A stretch of DNA of 64,000 nucleotides. It comes from Diplonema papillatum. Taxonomy: Eukaryota > Euglenozoa > Diplonemea > Diplonemida > Diplonemidae. Positions 54,922-64,000 of the stretch are shown here, in pieces. The stretch lies in the NCBI GenBank assembly GCA_030068145.1, contig JAPJBO010000120.1, forward strand, positions 303,651 through 367,650. The letters run 5' to 3'. Positions within the stretch are counted from its first letter, which is position 1. Each line of letters begins with the position of its first letter. Position numbers and translations under genes: made by a program. The notes under the pieces were generated by a model. That model was not told the origin of the DNA. It was given only the letters and a program-made list of their open reading frames with translations, and ran no database searches.

Positions 54922-55168
54922 AGGGAAAGCCTGCTACACGGGAGCCAAGCTTCACGTGTTCGGCGGTACTGCAGAGCCACGGGCCTACGGGTCAAGTGGC
55001 TACCGATTTCCCAAACTAAAGCATCAAGGCTTGGCGCACCTTGGAGCTTGGCGCTCGCGCTGAACACAAGCTCGTCGAGACGGTCAGCCGCAGGGCAAAG
55101 CGGACGGGGTTGTGGCACTGTGCTGCCTCCGACTCAAGCTTTGCAAGCTGTGGTTGACCGTCACGTTC
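54922..55168 (+). repeat. ~240 bp direct repeat, copy 2
   Basis: Partner of 52741-52982, same orientation, about 2.2 kb apart. Confidence 0.85.
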
Positions 55169-55199
55169 CTGGACCAGGAGCGGCCTTTTTCTTTTTCTT

Positions 55200-56345
55200 C
55201 TCTTCTCTTTCTGAGAAATCGTCAAAAATATTCAAATATGGGCTCCGCCCATAGAGGAGTACATCTATGCAAAATATATTTTACTCTACAGAAAATTGGT
55301 GAAACCTCACGAAGGCGGCAGGATCGTCAGGCCAGTTTTTAACCGGCAAATGTCGTTTGGGCTCTCCTTTTGAGTTTCCGATCCCGTACGGGCATATAGA
55401 TAAATGTCTTTCGACCTTTTGTTTGTTTGTTTGTTTGTTTGTAAAGTTCACTTCGCTTATTGCGTCGACTTCATCTCGTGCCAGCCAAGACCTGCTGTGG
55501 GCTTCTGGTAGGGGCGTGTGCGGGCTGCAACCCTTCGTCCCTAAGTTGTCTGTAGGTTGCATCATTGAACGAATATTCGCGTAAAGTTGGCTTCCGGTCC
55601 GTAGGAATGTGTTGATCACCGTTGGCCGTCAGAACATGGTCTGCACTTCCTGGTGGCCGCTCCGAGAATTTCGCCAGCTGACAAACTTGCACTAAGCCCT
55701 TGGCTAATAACGGAGTTGACAGTCAGCGGTATTTTCGACTACGAATCGATGTAGAATAACAAAATCTGAACGAACTCGATTTCTTCTTCCACACAGTTTA
55801 TTCAGGTAGCTCGCTGGGAACGGCCACTCCGGTGAAACTGGGTATGTTGCCGTTTCAGGTTTGGGTTTTCGGGGCATTGTCTCATGTGGATTCTGAGACC
55901 ATAATAATCGGCCTTTGCGGAACAAGCACGGATGCAATTCGCTTCGCAGGAGGTTATGCATTTTAAGACGCAAGTTCTTACCCCCCCTTTTTTTGTCTGC
56001 GCAAGTACTGAAAGGGTGGGATTGGTTGTATGACTTGAACGGCTCGGGATGACTACGAGTTATGGTCAGAATGCTGCGCGACGAGGATTTTGACTACAAA
56101 ATACAAAAATAAGTAGAGGGTGCAGGGGTCAAACAAATGAACGTCCATATCGATTAAGGACCGTTGCAAAAAAATCTGAATGAAGCGCCAAACCCGCGTC
56201 AGCTAAGGAAGTATTCGCCTCAATCAAAAAAGACGATCCGGAACTATGGGTCAAAACCGTCTGAAAATGCGGGTGGGTCTGTTTTCAGCAACGGCCAATC
56301 CGTCTTGAATTATTAAAGGGGAGGGGTCAATCCAGGAATCCATCA
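55200..56345. other. No supported gene
   Basis: Only short frames; TTTG tetranucleotide repeats near 55420-55440. Confidence 0.35.
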
Positions 56346-57285
56346 TTTTTATGCGCCGCGGATGACGAAGTGGTGGGCCGAGCCGCGACGCGTGCGAAAG
56401 CGGACGCGACCCGAAACCCGTGACAGAATGGCAGGGGGGGGCGTGCACGGCAGACCCCCCCACCAGATGGGGGGAGTAGCGTGTCGTTTGTGCGGTCGGC
56501 TTTTAGTGCTAGCAGTCTTGCGGGTTGCCCTTCAAATGTGTTGTGCGGGCTAAAAAGACGCAGGCAGCGTGTTCTGGTTGTTGATCAGAATTCCTTACCT
56601 GAAAATGACACTGGGAAATCGATCAACCGGCACGCACAAACAAAACGAAGCGCCTGTCTTTTTTATGCGCCGCGGCCAGTGCCCCCCCGCTAACCTCACT
56701 TTTAGTGAGGAACCCAAAAACCTGGTGGGGGCGTTTTTTTTTTTTCCCGCCCCTGGGGAAAGTTCCCGCGTTGGTGCAGGCTATCAGCATCTTTTTCCAG
56801 GGGACCACCCAAATCTTCTAAAGGGGGGGTCCGGGGGCTCCGCCCCCCGGCGAACGGTACGGTACATCCAGGTGGAGAAAACCGTTGATTGCAATAAGCG
56901 TGTTGACCAGCATACTGGTGGCACTGCTGCAGCCACGCCGAGCAGAGAGTAGACCGTGACGAAGTGCTTTGGCAGCACGATACCACCAACGGGAAAAAGG
57001 TGAGGAATTCCTCATGAGGAATTCCTCACCCTCTTTTTTCCAGCCTCTTTTTTTGAGGAATTCCTCGCACTTTTTCGTTAGCGGGAGCACTGGCCGAAGT
57101 GGTGGGCCGAGCAGCTACGCGGGCGAAAGTGGACGACCCGTAACCCGTGACAGAATGGCAGGGGGGGCGTACACGGCGCCAGATGGGGTGTCGTTTGCGC
57201 GGTCGGTTTTTTTTAGTACTAACAATCTTTCGGGTTGCCCGTACACCGTGTTGCGCAGGCACATAAGACGCAGGCAGCGTGTTTT
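56346..57285 (+). repeat. Direct repeat pair, one copy interrupted by a foldback element
   Basis: 56346-56573 and 57097-57285 share GAAGTGGTGGGCCGAG, ACCCGTGACAGAATGGCAGG, CCAGATGGGG and AAGACGCAGGCAGCGTGTT in order. Confidence 0.8.
56673..57096. mobile_element. Foldback/MITE-like insertion with a 32-bp perfect palindrome
   Basis: The ends are inverted repeats (CGGCCAGTGCTCCCGCTAAC type). The flanks ATGCGCCGCGG and GAAGTGGTGGGCC are nearly contiguous in the upstream direct repeat (56350-56377), which therefore looks like an empty site. Contains the palindrome 56999-57030 (GGTGAGGAATTCCTCA and complement). Confidence 0.65.
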
Positions 57286-57827
57286 TCCTTTATCTTTTTT
57301 GCATTGTCACCCCGCAATACGGGACTATTTCGCCCGCAAATGCAGGAGCGGTACTTTCACATCTTTTGGTGCCAAATACAGGCGAATTCGTGTTGATTTT
57401 TGCGTAAAGTCACTGCCGCACTTTTTCAGTCCCGCATTTTCTCCCCCAACCGGTGGGGGAAGTCCGCCGTGTGCGGACCGAGTCGTGTGCCTTGCGCTAA
57501 TGCGCGCCATCGCCTTCGCGCGGTGCGTCCTTTCTGCACTGGAGTATGCCTTGCAGCTCCAGGAGATAGACGAAGCTGATAGACCGTAACTGACAGAGGC
57601 CGTGCAATACGATGCAGTTCCATGGGGATAGGGGTGGACCGGCCTTAGACGTGCGGCTGCCGCATCAGCAGGCGCCGAACTCGTCAGGCACTCGCAAATT
57701 GGCAGCCGAGGTGAGGGGGAAATAATCAACGTTGGCGACAGCAGCAGTTGCGCCGCGGGACGGAAACAGGCCAGTCGACGGCAAAGTACACGACATGGAA
57801 TGCAATAGCAGCAGCCAACGTCGGCGT
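57286..57827. other. 3' flank of the adenylate cyclase gene
   Basis: No supported gene. Confidence 0.4.
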
Positions 57828-60800
57828 CTAGGAGATCGTTCCCGGGGCTGCATCGCAGAATGGGTGCGGAGTTGTCGAAGCCTCTAATCCGGGCGTAAGC
57901 GGCTTTCTGAGGTGGTTCTGCGTGGACAGAAGCATGGCGGCGCGCATGGCTATCACGTCGTCATCGTTCGCCATCGTCCGGATCAAGCTCGCGTCGCGTG
58001 CCGCGAAGGCTGCGAAGTATTCTTTGGACCAAGCCCAGTCACGCGAGGCGAGGCCCCCCGAGTACAACTCGGACACGTCGAACCGGCCATGGTCTGCCCG
58101 CAGCTGATACACCACCACGTCTTCCGACGTACCTGCGACCACCCAGCTGTCAATGGGGCGCAGGAGGCCTTTGTACAGCGGCTCCAACACCAGAGACGAA
58201 CTGCCAGGTAGACTCGCGCATAGGCAGAACGCGCCCACGTCCTTCGCAGACGCGGCAAGGTTGTTGGAGAGCTCCATCGCGGTGCCCAACACCATCACGT
58301 ACTTCGACTCGGAAGCACGCACGTTGCCGTATAGGACGGGCCCAGTGGCCATCCCGATGTTGGTGTGCTGAACCCACGCCTCGGTCCGCGAACTCTGCAG
58401 CGCCCGGTGGAACACCCCGGCGAAATACGCGGCTTTGTTCACGTGGGCTGAGGCCATTTTCGCTGTGTTCCACGCGAGCACGATGGACCCCGACGTGACG
58501 GACACCACGGTTCCCTGGCTCCGCTCCACCGACGTGATGCAGCTCGTCAGCATTTCGCTGATGCACTGAAAGGGGTTTGGAACGTCGTTCAAGTGCCCGT
58601 TGCCAAGGCGGACGGTAACCAAGGTGCTCCCCCTCGTCCGGGTGAGATTGTCCCGCATCACCTCCGGAAGGCTCATTTCGTACGAGAGGCTTTTTCCCGC
58701 GACCTGGGGCGCGAGGAACGGGCTCAAGGCGGCCGTAGTGGCTGGCGGATAACACCCGGTGCGTTTGGAAAGCGGATTGGAAAGGTCCATCCTCGCAGCG
58801 AGCGCTTCCGTAATGACCCGCTGTCTGCGGGCCAAAGAGGCGGGGATAAGGAGGACTAGGTTCTCTTCCTCCTGCAGACCTCTCAACTTCGTCAGCCCGA
58901 TGCGAATCTCAATCGGGTTGCCCAAGCTCATATCGTCGGCGTATTCCAGTGTCTCTTCCGTCAGCGCCACGGCGCCGCCTACTGAACAACCTTCTATCCT
59001 CGCAGCTTTGTTCACGGTCGTTCCGAAATAGTCGGCCCGCCCAGTAATGGGCGCCTCTTGAACATCAACTTCACCGTAGGCGATTCCCACGCGGATCCGG
59101 AGCCCGTTCCAGCCCGATTGCTTCCTGCAAGGCTCGATGTCATGCAGTTCAGCCGGCCAAGTGTCAGCTGCCTGCAACGCCTCTTGGGCTGCCAAACCAA
59201 ATGCGCAAGCCTCCGTCGGCAGAGCAAACGCGACCATGAAGGCGTCGCCGATCGTCTTGGCTTCGAACCCGTTGTTCTCGTAGATGCAGTCACGCACAAT
59301 CTTGTTGTGCAGATCAAGCGCTGTTTTCATCGCGCTCGGCGCTGCTTCCCAAATTTGGGTGGAGCCTTGGATGTCGGTAAAGACAATTGCGGCACGGCCG
59401 TCGTCACAAGGGGCTTGCCTGCCGAATCGCGGTAGGATGGTATCCGATTCTTCGAACAGAGTTCTCGGAAGAAAGGACTTGTACTGAGCGAGCATCAGGC
59501 ACATGCTGTGAAACCCTGATAGCAGGACGCTCACTTCCAACATGGTGCTGTTCGTGCCTATTGACACACGATCTATTTCCATCGAACGTACCATTTCCAA
59601 CTGCTCGGCCAGCATGATCAACGGACGCGTAATTTGCACCGCGAGTGCCACGGCTGCGACAACGCCGCAAAGTGTCAGCATGATCGATACGTCTAACGAC
59701 CGCGCAATCGCTTCATCCGTTTCACCCATGACAACTGATTCAGGGGTCATGTACAGCAGCAGCAGTTTTGTGTCCGTGCGGTTCGTGACGTCGTCGCCGG
59801 CAACGAAGCTATGCATATTGAAAATGATATCGCCGTCTACGGGCAGCGAGTAGATGCGGCTGATATCGGTCGGCGATGTCTGCCATGCTGGAAAGGTCTC
59901 CGCCATTTTCTGCAGCCAGGGGTGCACTGGCCTGTCCGCCTCGTCGTCCACCAAGCGTACAGATTCGTTCTGCTTCGATAAGTCGGACGAGATGAGGACC
60001 CTCGTCGTGGTCCGATCCAAGAGAACGATCAAAGACTGCGCATCGACGCTCATCGTGTTGATTTCGTTCTTGCTGCGAGCCACTGCGTACTGTATGATTT
60101 GCAGCGTGCTGTAAGCACTCGTCCAGTAGAGCTCCAGGGTCACTGTCAAGGTTGTCTCCATGGCCCTGAGGCTCTGGACCCGGACGTCGGAGCTCAGCCG
60201 TGTTGACATGTCTTGCAGTGCGTTGGTCTGGATGACGATAAGTGCCGTAGAGCCGCATGCGAGAAAGACGAAGACGATAGTGCCCAACACGATTGAAAGC
60301 GGAACCGCGAACCTTCCTATGTGCCGCAGGTTCGATACTGACCGGATGACTTGCACACTGAGGAGCAGCATCGCGATGAAACAAACCCCCGAGACGACGA
60401 TGAGCATGACTCGGGTCGATGTCCACTCCTCCCTCTCAGGATACACCACTTCGATGTGCCCCAACAAGGTTTTCAGCTCGATCTCGAGCTGCCGGACAAT
60501 CACCGCCGGATCCCCGTCGTCCTTCCGCAAGTAGTTCACCAACACGTTCTTGTAGATGGTGGCTGCGCAATTGGTGTAGATCGCCTTGCAACCGCCCGAA
60601 GGGCGGTGAACTAAACGGTCCCAGAACGCGGGGTACTTTTCCATCGATGTCGCAATAACAGGATTGAAAGTCTTGTACTGCGACCACATCGTTGGGTCTT
60701 CTATCAGCTTCCTTGTATACGGCTCTGTGTTGTCTGACCCCCGCAAGTTCTTGTACTCGACGTGGTCCAGGTAGAACTGGATGAACCTCTGCGCATGAGC

Positions 60801-61814
60801 GACGTTGCCGTATTTGTTGATCGCGAGGCTCCAATGCCCGGAGCATCCGGCGCCGTTTTTCCCCGGAACCGGAGCTGCTTCGATCACCCAGTTCGACTGC
60901 TTGTTCTGGGTGGCGAATTCGCTCGAGTCGTGGGACCACGCAACGATCACCGCCGCTTCATCCCGTAGAAACGCATTGCGGGCGTCCGACGTTGACATGT
61001 CGAAAGCGCGGTACGGCACGATGTCGTCGAACCACGCTTTCCAGCGGCGGAGTGTCCGCACGGCGTTTTCGTTGTTGATGGTCACGCGGCCGTCATCCTC
61101 GACGATTCCGCCGCCGTCGTCGCCGGAGAGCAGCGTCACGAGCAGGTACGCGAGCCTGTTGTCGTCGGAGTCTGTCGGGAGAAGAAACCCCGAGAATTGT
61201 TCGGAGGCGTTCTGCGCCTGCCGCAGCGCCCGCTCGCCCTCCTGCACGACGCGGACGGTCTCCGTGAACTCGTCGAGCGTCTCCGGCCACGTGACGTTGT
61301 GCCTGTCGAACAGGTCCTTCCTGTAGTAAAACACGATTTGCCCAGTTCCGACGGCCGCAGCGATCGGCTTCCCCGTCAAGGTGGACTTGTGGATCAGCTT
61401 CTCTCTGAAGTCGGTCCCGCCGTCGACTCCGTCACTGCTGAACTCCGTATCAAAATCCACCAAGTGCTCCTGCAAAGCGCCCACCCAGGGCGCGTCAAGA
61501 TACAGCACATCCACCAAGGAGGCATCCTTTCGGAGCAGCATTTCTGCCACGCTTGCAAACCGGTCGAACCCCACCCCGTTTGGTCCGGCGTTCGTCGAGA
61601 ATGCCGTCTCGTACTTTATGAAGAAGTCCGTCGTATTCAACCACGCCAGGTATTCATCGCACCAATACGGAATGTCCACGTCAAAGAGCGCGAAGACTTT
61701 CAACAGATCCTCGCCCGGCGCGATCGTCATATTCGTGGCTGCATCGCAATCTTCTACCGCGCGGACGCAGTGTATTGCGGTCAGGGCCGCTACGACGCGG
61801 GCCACCGACCACAT
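57828..61814 (-). CDS. Receptor-type adenylate cyclase with extracellular solute-binding domain
   Basis: Makes cAMP from ATP at a membrane. Intronless, ATG at 61814, 1,328 residues. Signal peptide (MWSVARVVAALTAIHCVRA); residues ~25-450 resemble bacterial family 1 (sugar-type) solute-binding proteins (DVLYLDAPWVGALQEHLVDF, WPETLDEFTETVRVV, AAVIVAWSHDSSEF). Membrane segments lie near 468-490 and 500-525, then a second extracellular sensor-like region, a membrane segment near 705-727 and a HAMP-like stretch (ITRPLIMLAEQLEMV). The class III cyclase domain has both metal aspartates (VFTDIQGST ~812, IGDAFM ~856), the adenine-selecting Lys (EAKTIGD) and Asp (ADYFGTT), and the transition-state Asn and Arg (VNKAARIE ~934). 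A second cyclase-like domain (~1080-1260; NIGMATGPVLYGNV, MVLGTAMELSNNLA) lacks these. Trypanosomatid cyclases have a related receptor layout but a different ectodomain. Confidence 0.9.
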   Translation of the reverse strand: MWSVARVVAALTAIHCVRAVEDCDAATNMTIAPGEDLLKVFALFDVDIPYWCDEYLAWLNTTDFFIKYETAFSTNAGPNGVGFDRFASVAEMLLRKDASLVDVLYLDAPWVGALQEHLVDFDTEFSSDGVDGGTDFREKLIHKSTLTGKPIAAAVGTGQIVFYYRKDLFDRHNVTWPETLDEFTETVRVVQEGERALRQAQNASEQFSGFLLPTDSDDNRLAYLLVTLLSGDDGGGIVEDDGRVTINNENAVRTLRRWKAWFDDIVPYRAFDMSTSDARNAFLRDEAAVIVAWSHDSSEFATQNKQSNWVIEAAPVPGKNGAGCSGHWSLAINKYGNVAHAQRFIQFYLDHVEYKNLRGSDNTEPYTRKLIEDPTMWSQYKTFNPVIATSMEKYPAFWDRLVHRPSGGCKAIYTNCAATIYKNVLVNYLRKDDGDPAVIVRQLEIELKTLLGHIEVVYPEREEWTSTRVMLIVVSGVCFIAMLLLSVQVIRSVSNLRHIGRFAVPLSIVLGTIVFVFLACGSTALIVIQTNALQDMSTRLSSDVRVQSLRAMETTLTVTLELYWTSAYSTLQIIQYAVARSKNEINTMSVDAQSLIVLLDRTTTRVLISSDLSKQNESVRLVDDEADRPVHPWLQKMAETFPAWQTSPTDISRIYSLPVDGDIIFNMHSFVAGDDVTNRTDTKLLLLYMTPESVVMGETDEAIARSLDVSIMLTLCGVVAAVALAVQITRPLIMLAEQLEMVRSMEIDRVSIGTNSTMLEVSVLLSGFHSMCLMLAQYKSFLPRTLFEESDTILPRFGRQAPCDDGRAAIVFTDIQGSTQIWEAAPSAMKTALDLHNKIVRDCIYENNGFEAKTIGDAFMVAFALPTEACAFGLAAQEALQAADTWPAELHDIEPCRKQSGWNGLRIRVGIAYGEVDVQEAPITGRADYFGTTVNKAARIEGCSVGGAVALTEETLEYADDMSLGNPIEIRIGLTKLRGLQEEENLVLLIPASLARRQRVITEALAARMDLSNPLSKRTGCYPPATTAALSPFLAPQVAGKSLSYEMSLPEVMRDNLTRTRGSTLVTVRLGNGHLNDVPNPFQCISEMLTSCITSVERSQGTVVSVTSGSIVLAWNTAKMASAHVNKAAYFAGVFHRALQSSRTEAWVQHTNIGMATGPVLYGNVRASESKYVMVLGTAMELSNNLAASAKDVGAFCLCASLPGSSSLVLEPLYKGLLRPIDSWVVAGTSEDVVVYQLRADHGRFDVSELYSGGLASRDWAWSKEYFAAFAARDASLIRTMANDDDVIAMRAAMLLSTQNHLRKPLTPGLEASTTPHPFCDAAPGTIS

Positions 61815-62062
61815 GACCCGCCACTCCCCGAGTGTTCTGCGTTTTCTTTTTTAGGTTGGGTTTGAGCAGGCTTATAATATTATATAAAAAGCCCTCCCGC
61901 GTAGCTGTCCTTAAGTTGCTCGGAGTCACTAAAAATTCCAGTTGCAGCACGTGCATGATTTTGCTCATGGGTAGCGCCACCCTGCAAGTACTGCCATAGC
62001 CGCTTTGTAGTCCACCGAGGCTTGACAAACCTACATGCAGGGTGTCGGTTCTTCTAAACCTT
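61815..62062. other. 5' flank of the adenylate cyclase gene
   Basis: AT-rich stretch TATATAATATTATAA at 61875-61890 lies about 65 bp upstream of the start codon; promoter role is not established. Confidence 0.3.
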
Positions 62063-62760
62063 TTTCGAGACTGGAGGTCCTATGAACATGCAATGTGAAT
62101 AGCCTCTATTCGAGCCAACCCCACTTTTCTCTACACTCAAAAGTGTATTGTTTTTTTGGGAGCTGGGGATGTGCAAAGCTAGCTTCTTTTCCCCCTGCCT
62201 AAATGAAAAGGGGTGCGGCCTTCAGGCCAGTAGGCCCAGGTTCGAACCCCGCCGGTCACACTTTTCGGTCGAAGATTGTTTTCGAGGTTTGTTGCGTTTC
62301 GGGGTCCAATGTACCCGAAATTTGCGTTTTTTGCGGAGTTTCTCAGTATCTCGTCTTCTTGATGCGTTAGTGGGGAGTCATTTGCATGCAAATGAGTACC
62401 ACACTACGCCAGCTTTTCGCTACGTGACTCCAGAATGGTCACTTTTTCCGCGCTTTCGGCGCGGCGCAACTCTAGTCGGCTGCAACTGTTGTTGGCAGTA
62501 TCTCGCGGAATTTGGGTCACCCGGAAACGGAGTCGGGGAGCCCCCCCGGTTACTGGCGGGCGAACTTGCCATCACAGGCCAAACTTTGCTTCGCAGAACT
62601 TAGCTTCGCCCGAACTTTGCTTCACCAGAACTTAGCATCGCCCGAGCGTTGCTTCGCCCGTCACCAGAACTCAGCTTCGCGAACTTTGCTTCGAACTTAG
62701 CTTCGCCCGAACTTTGCATCGCCCGAGCGTTGCTTCACCAGAACTCAGCTTCGCAAACTT
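62063..62760 (+). mobile_element. SINE-like element with tRNA-like head, copy 2 (interrupted)
   Basis: Matches copy 1 (49095-48400) in inverted orientation: TCGAGACTGGAGGTCCTATG, CCTCTATTCGAGCCAACCCC, the B-box-like CCAGGTTCGAACCCC, GAAATTTGCGTTTTTTGC and AACTTTGCTTCGC-type subrepeats at the end. The A-box region is more decayed than in copy 1. A 142-bp insert splits the body. Confidence 0.7.
62354..62495. mobile_element. 142-bp insert in SINE-like copy 2 with 10-bp flanking duplication
   Basis: CAGTATCTCG occurs at 62344-62353 and again at 62496-62505, while copy 1 has it once at that point. The insert includes a perfect palindrome CATTTGCATGCAAATG. Confidence 0.7.
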
Positions 62761-64000
62761 TGAGAGAGAGAGAGAGAGACGAGTTAGAGTGCAGGGACCA
62801 TCTCTCCGAGGAGTATCCGGTCGCCCCACTACTATCCCGTACTACTACGGCGGGCGCAAGTCGTTGCGCCGTGGGCGCGGAGCGAGCCGTGGCCCTGTCA
62901 AAGATGATTGTTGCACCGATGGTGGCGCAGCCGGGGGCGTTCTGACTGGCGGACGAGACCGCCTGGCAGGCGTGTGTTGACACGTTGTTTCGCGGGCTCT
63001 CCTCCTTTTGGCAATAGCCCGCCCTATGGCGGCGGCTAGCATCTTGACAGAGAATCTCAACTCCCACTGAACATAGGGTACGTCGTGCGGATATTCAGGC
63101 ACGGCATCGTTCCAGCTGTTACGGGCGCAAATTGTTTCCAGCTTGCCCAACATCCACTCGGTCTTCCGTCCAGCCGCAAAGCGTGGGCGGTGGGTACAAC
63201 CCGGCATAGCCGGCGCACCAAAACAGCGGAGGGAACAGACCCCCTGCCGCCACTTCCCAGGGAAGGAGGCGACTCCTGAGTCGGCGCAGCACAGGTCGTT
63301 GATAGCTCGCATAAGGTACCCAATTTGCAGCCCCTTCTCGGCGAAGGTTCTCCCTGGGAGCTTCGAACGCGTAAATGCCTCAAAATCAAGCGCGAGTTCC
63401 ACGCCTGTCGTCGGGAGAGGGTTGGAGCTGACCCATGATAGACTCCGCAGCCAGAAGACCAACGTCGCTGCGAAGCGGGTTCCGATGTTGGTCGTTAGCA
63501 ACTTACGACTGTCCGTTGCTAAGTGTACGTCGTATTTCGTCGACGCACCTGAGGCGAGTTCCCAAGGGCGTGTTGCCGCAAGGCTCCGCTGCGCCTGCGC
63601 CATCTCGATTGAGATCGTACCGATCAGCCTCTGGATCTTCTCCAGGAGGTCAGGAGGGGTCCCGTAGGGGGGTATCCCTCTAATGCACAAGCACTGGGGC
63701 ATGTCCCGGACCATCGCCTCAGCAATGCAAAACCGGGATCGCAGCTCGTTCCATCTACAACCTGGGCCCGGACATTGCCAGTAGTAATGCCACAGGGTCC
63801 CCGTCGCACCGCTGTCGCAGAACTCGCAGTCGCCGCTCCCCGAACCCCACTTCCTGCGGCACCATTCCCGTGAGTACACCGCTCCCCCAATACATCGACT
63901 GATCGCGGAACTCAATTTGTGGTCCGTCGCGCGGTTCAGCCAAAGCCGATTCATGGCACGTACGTCCACCCCTCCTTCGATTCCGTCAAATCCTTGTCTC
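62761..64000 (-). mobile_element. Non-LTR retrotransposon, 3' part (runs off the window)
   Basis: The open frame 64000-62845 encodes the C-terminal part of a LINE-type protein. It contains a zinc-knuckle/zf-RVT-like motif CEFCDSGATGTLWHYYWQCP (CxxC...HxxxxxC) as found after reverse transcriptase domains, then a long C-terminal region ending in basic Pro/Arg-rich sequence. The 3' flank ends with a CTCTCT tract near 62765. The reverse transcriptase and endonuclease should lie beyond 64000. Confidence 0.75.
62845..64000 (-). CDS. Retrotransposon ORF2-like C-terminus (partial)
   Basis: Partial at its 5' end: the frame is open to the window edge; an internal ATG at 63969 is not the true start. 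Upstream of the zinc motif, MNRLWLNRATDHKLSSAISR resembles the helix-rich linker that follows RT domains in jockey/CR1/I-type LINE proteins (RxxTGH-like regions preceding CxxC). Then CxxC-H-C, and about 270 residues of unassigned sequence with Cys at intervals (CADSG, CSLRCFGAP, GCTHRPRF). No frameshift in the visible part, so the copy may be recent. Confidence 0.75.
   Translation of the reverse strand, partial: RQGFDGIEGGVDVRAMNRLWLNRATDHKLSSAISRCIGGAVYSREWCRRKWGSGSGDCEFCDSGATGTLWHYYWQCPGPGCRWNELRSRFCIAEAMVRDMPQCLCIRGIPPYGTPPDLLEKIQRLIGTISIEMAQAQRSLAATRPWELASGASTKYDVHLATDSRKLLTTNIGTRFAATLVFWLRSLSWVSSNPLPTTGVELALDFEAFTRSKLPGRTFAEKGLQIGYLMRAINDLCCADSGVASFPGKWRQGVCSLRCFGAPAMPGCTHRPRFAAGRKTEWMLGKLETICARNSWNDAVPEYPHDVPYVQWELRFSVKMLAAAIGRAIAKRRRARETTCQHTPARRSRPPVRTPPAAPPSVQQSSLTGPRLAPRPRRNDLRPP

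Noticed and set aside
57543-57827. Extra 3' exon of the adenylate cyclase
   Set aside because: The single frame is complete with a stop and no donor is seen near its end.

Overview
This is eukaryotic nuclear DNA from a protist. Genes carry canonical GT...AG introns and encode alpha-SNAP, thiamine pyrophosphokinase, an XK-related ankyrin protein, a receptor-type adenylate cyclase, a Golgi-type glycosyltransferase and a SNF1/CAMK-like kinase. Every gene I can support lies on the minus strand over about 63 kb. Such a one-directional cluster is usual in Euglenozoa (kinetoplastids, diplonemids, euglenids) and is also seen in dinoflagellates. Together with the trypanosomatid-like architecture of the cyclase and the presence of ordinary introns, it makes a diplonemid-like euglenozoan my best guess, with modest confidence. 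No rRNA, spliced-leader gene or clean tRNA gene is visible to settle it.

Layout from low to high coordinates (minus-strand transcription runs right to left). 1-6 kb: a protein with eight ~62-residue repeats, a ~520 bp inverted-repeat element, a perfect hairpin and a coiled-coil protein. 6.9-14.2 kb: thiamine pyrophosphokinase, then three NADH-cytochrome b5 reductase paralogues, two of them homogenised over 608 bp. 14.9-19.6 kb: a two-exon LRR/EF-hand protein with decayed copies of its last exon downstream, then a protein kinase. 20.8-29.6 kb: a very large armadillo/IQ/coiled-coil protein with degenerate cyclase-like modules. It probably splices in frame into the next open frame to form one giant gene. 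31-39.7 kb: a Golgi glycosyltransferase, an adenylate-kinase-like protein with a lost Walker lysine, an EGF-domain relic and an ankyrin/XK-related membrane protein. 41.8-43.6 kb: three-exon alpha-SNAP. 44-57.7 kb: gene-poor repeat territory with a 1 kb minisatellite, a long CT microsatellite, MITE-like elements, a SINE-like element and many diverged repeat families. 57.8-61.8 kb: the receptor adenylate cyclase. 62-64 kb: a second SINE-like copy and the 3' end of a non-LTR retrotransposon.

The most interesting observations are: (i) a dispersed repeat family whose copies begin at splice donors and end in polypyrimidine-AG acceptors, resembling introners; (ii) one protein-coding repeat module shared by two otherwise unrelated genes 25 kb apart; (iii) a giant armadillo protein carrying dead cyclase-homology domains; (iv) the in-frame splice model joining two large open frames. 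All alignments were made by eye; coordinates of exons were checked for phase by counting.
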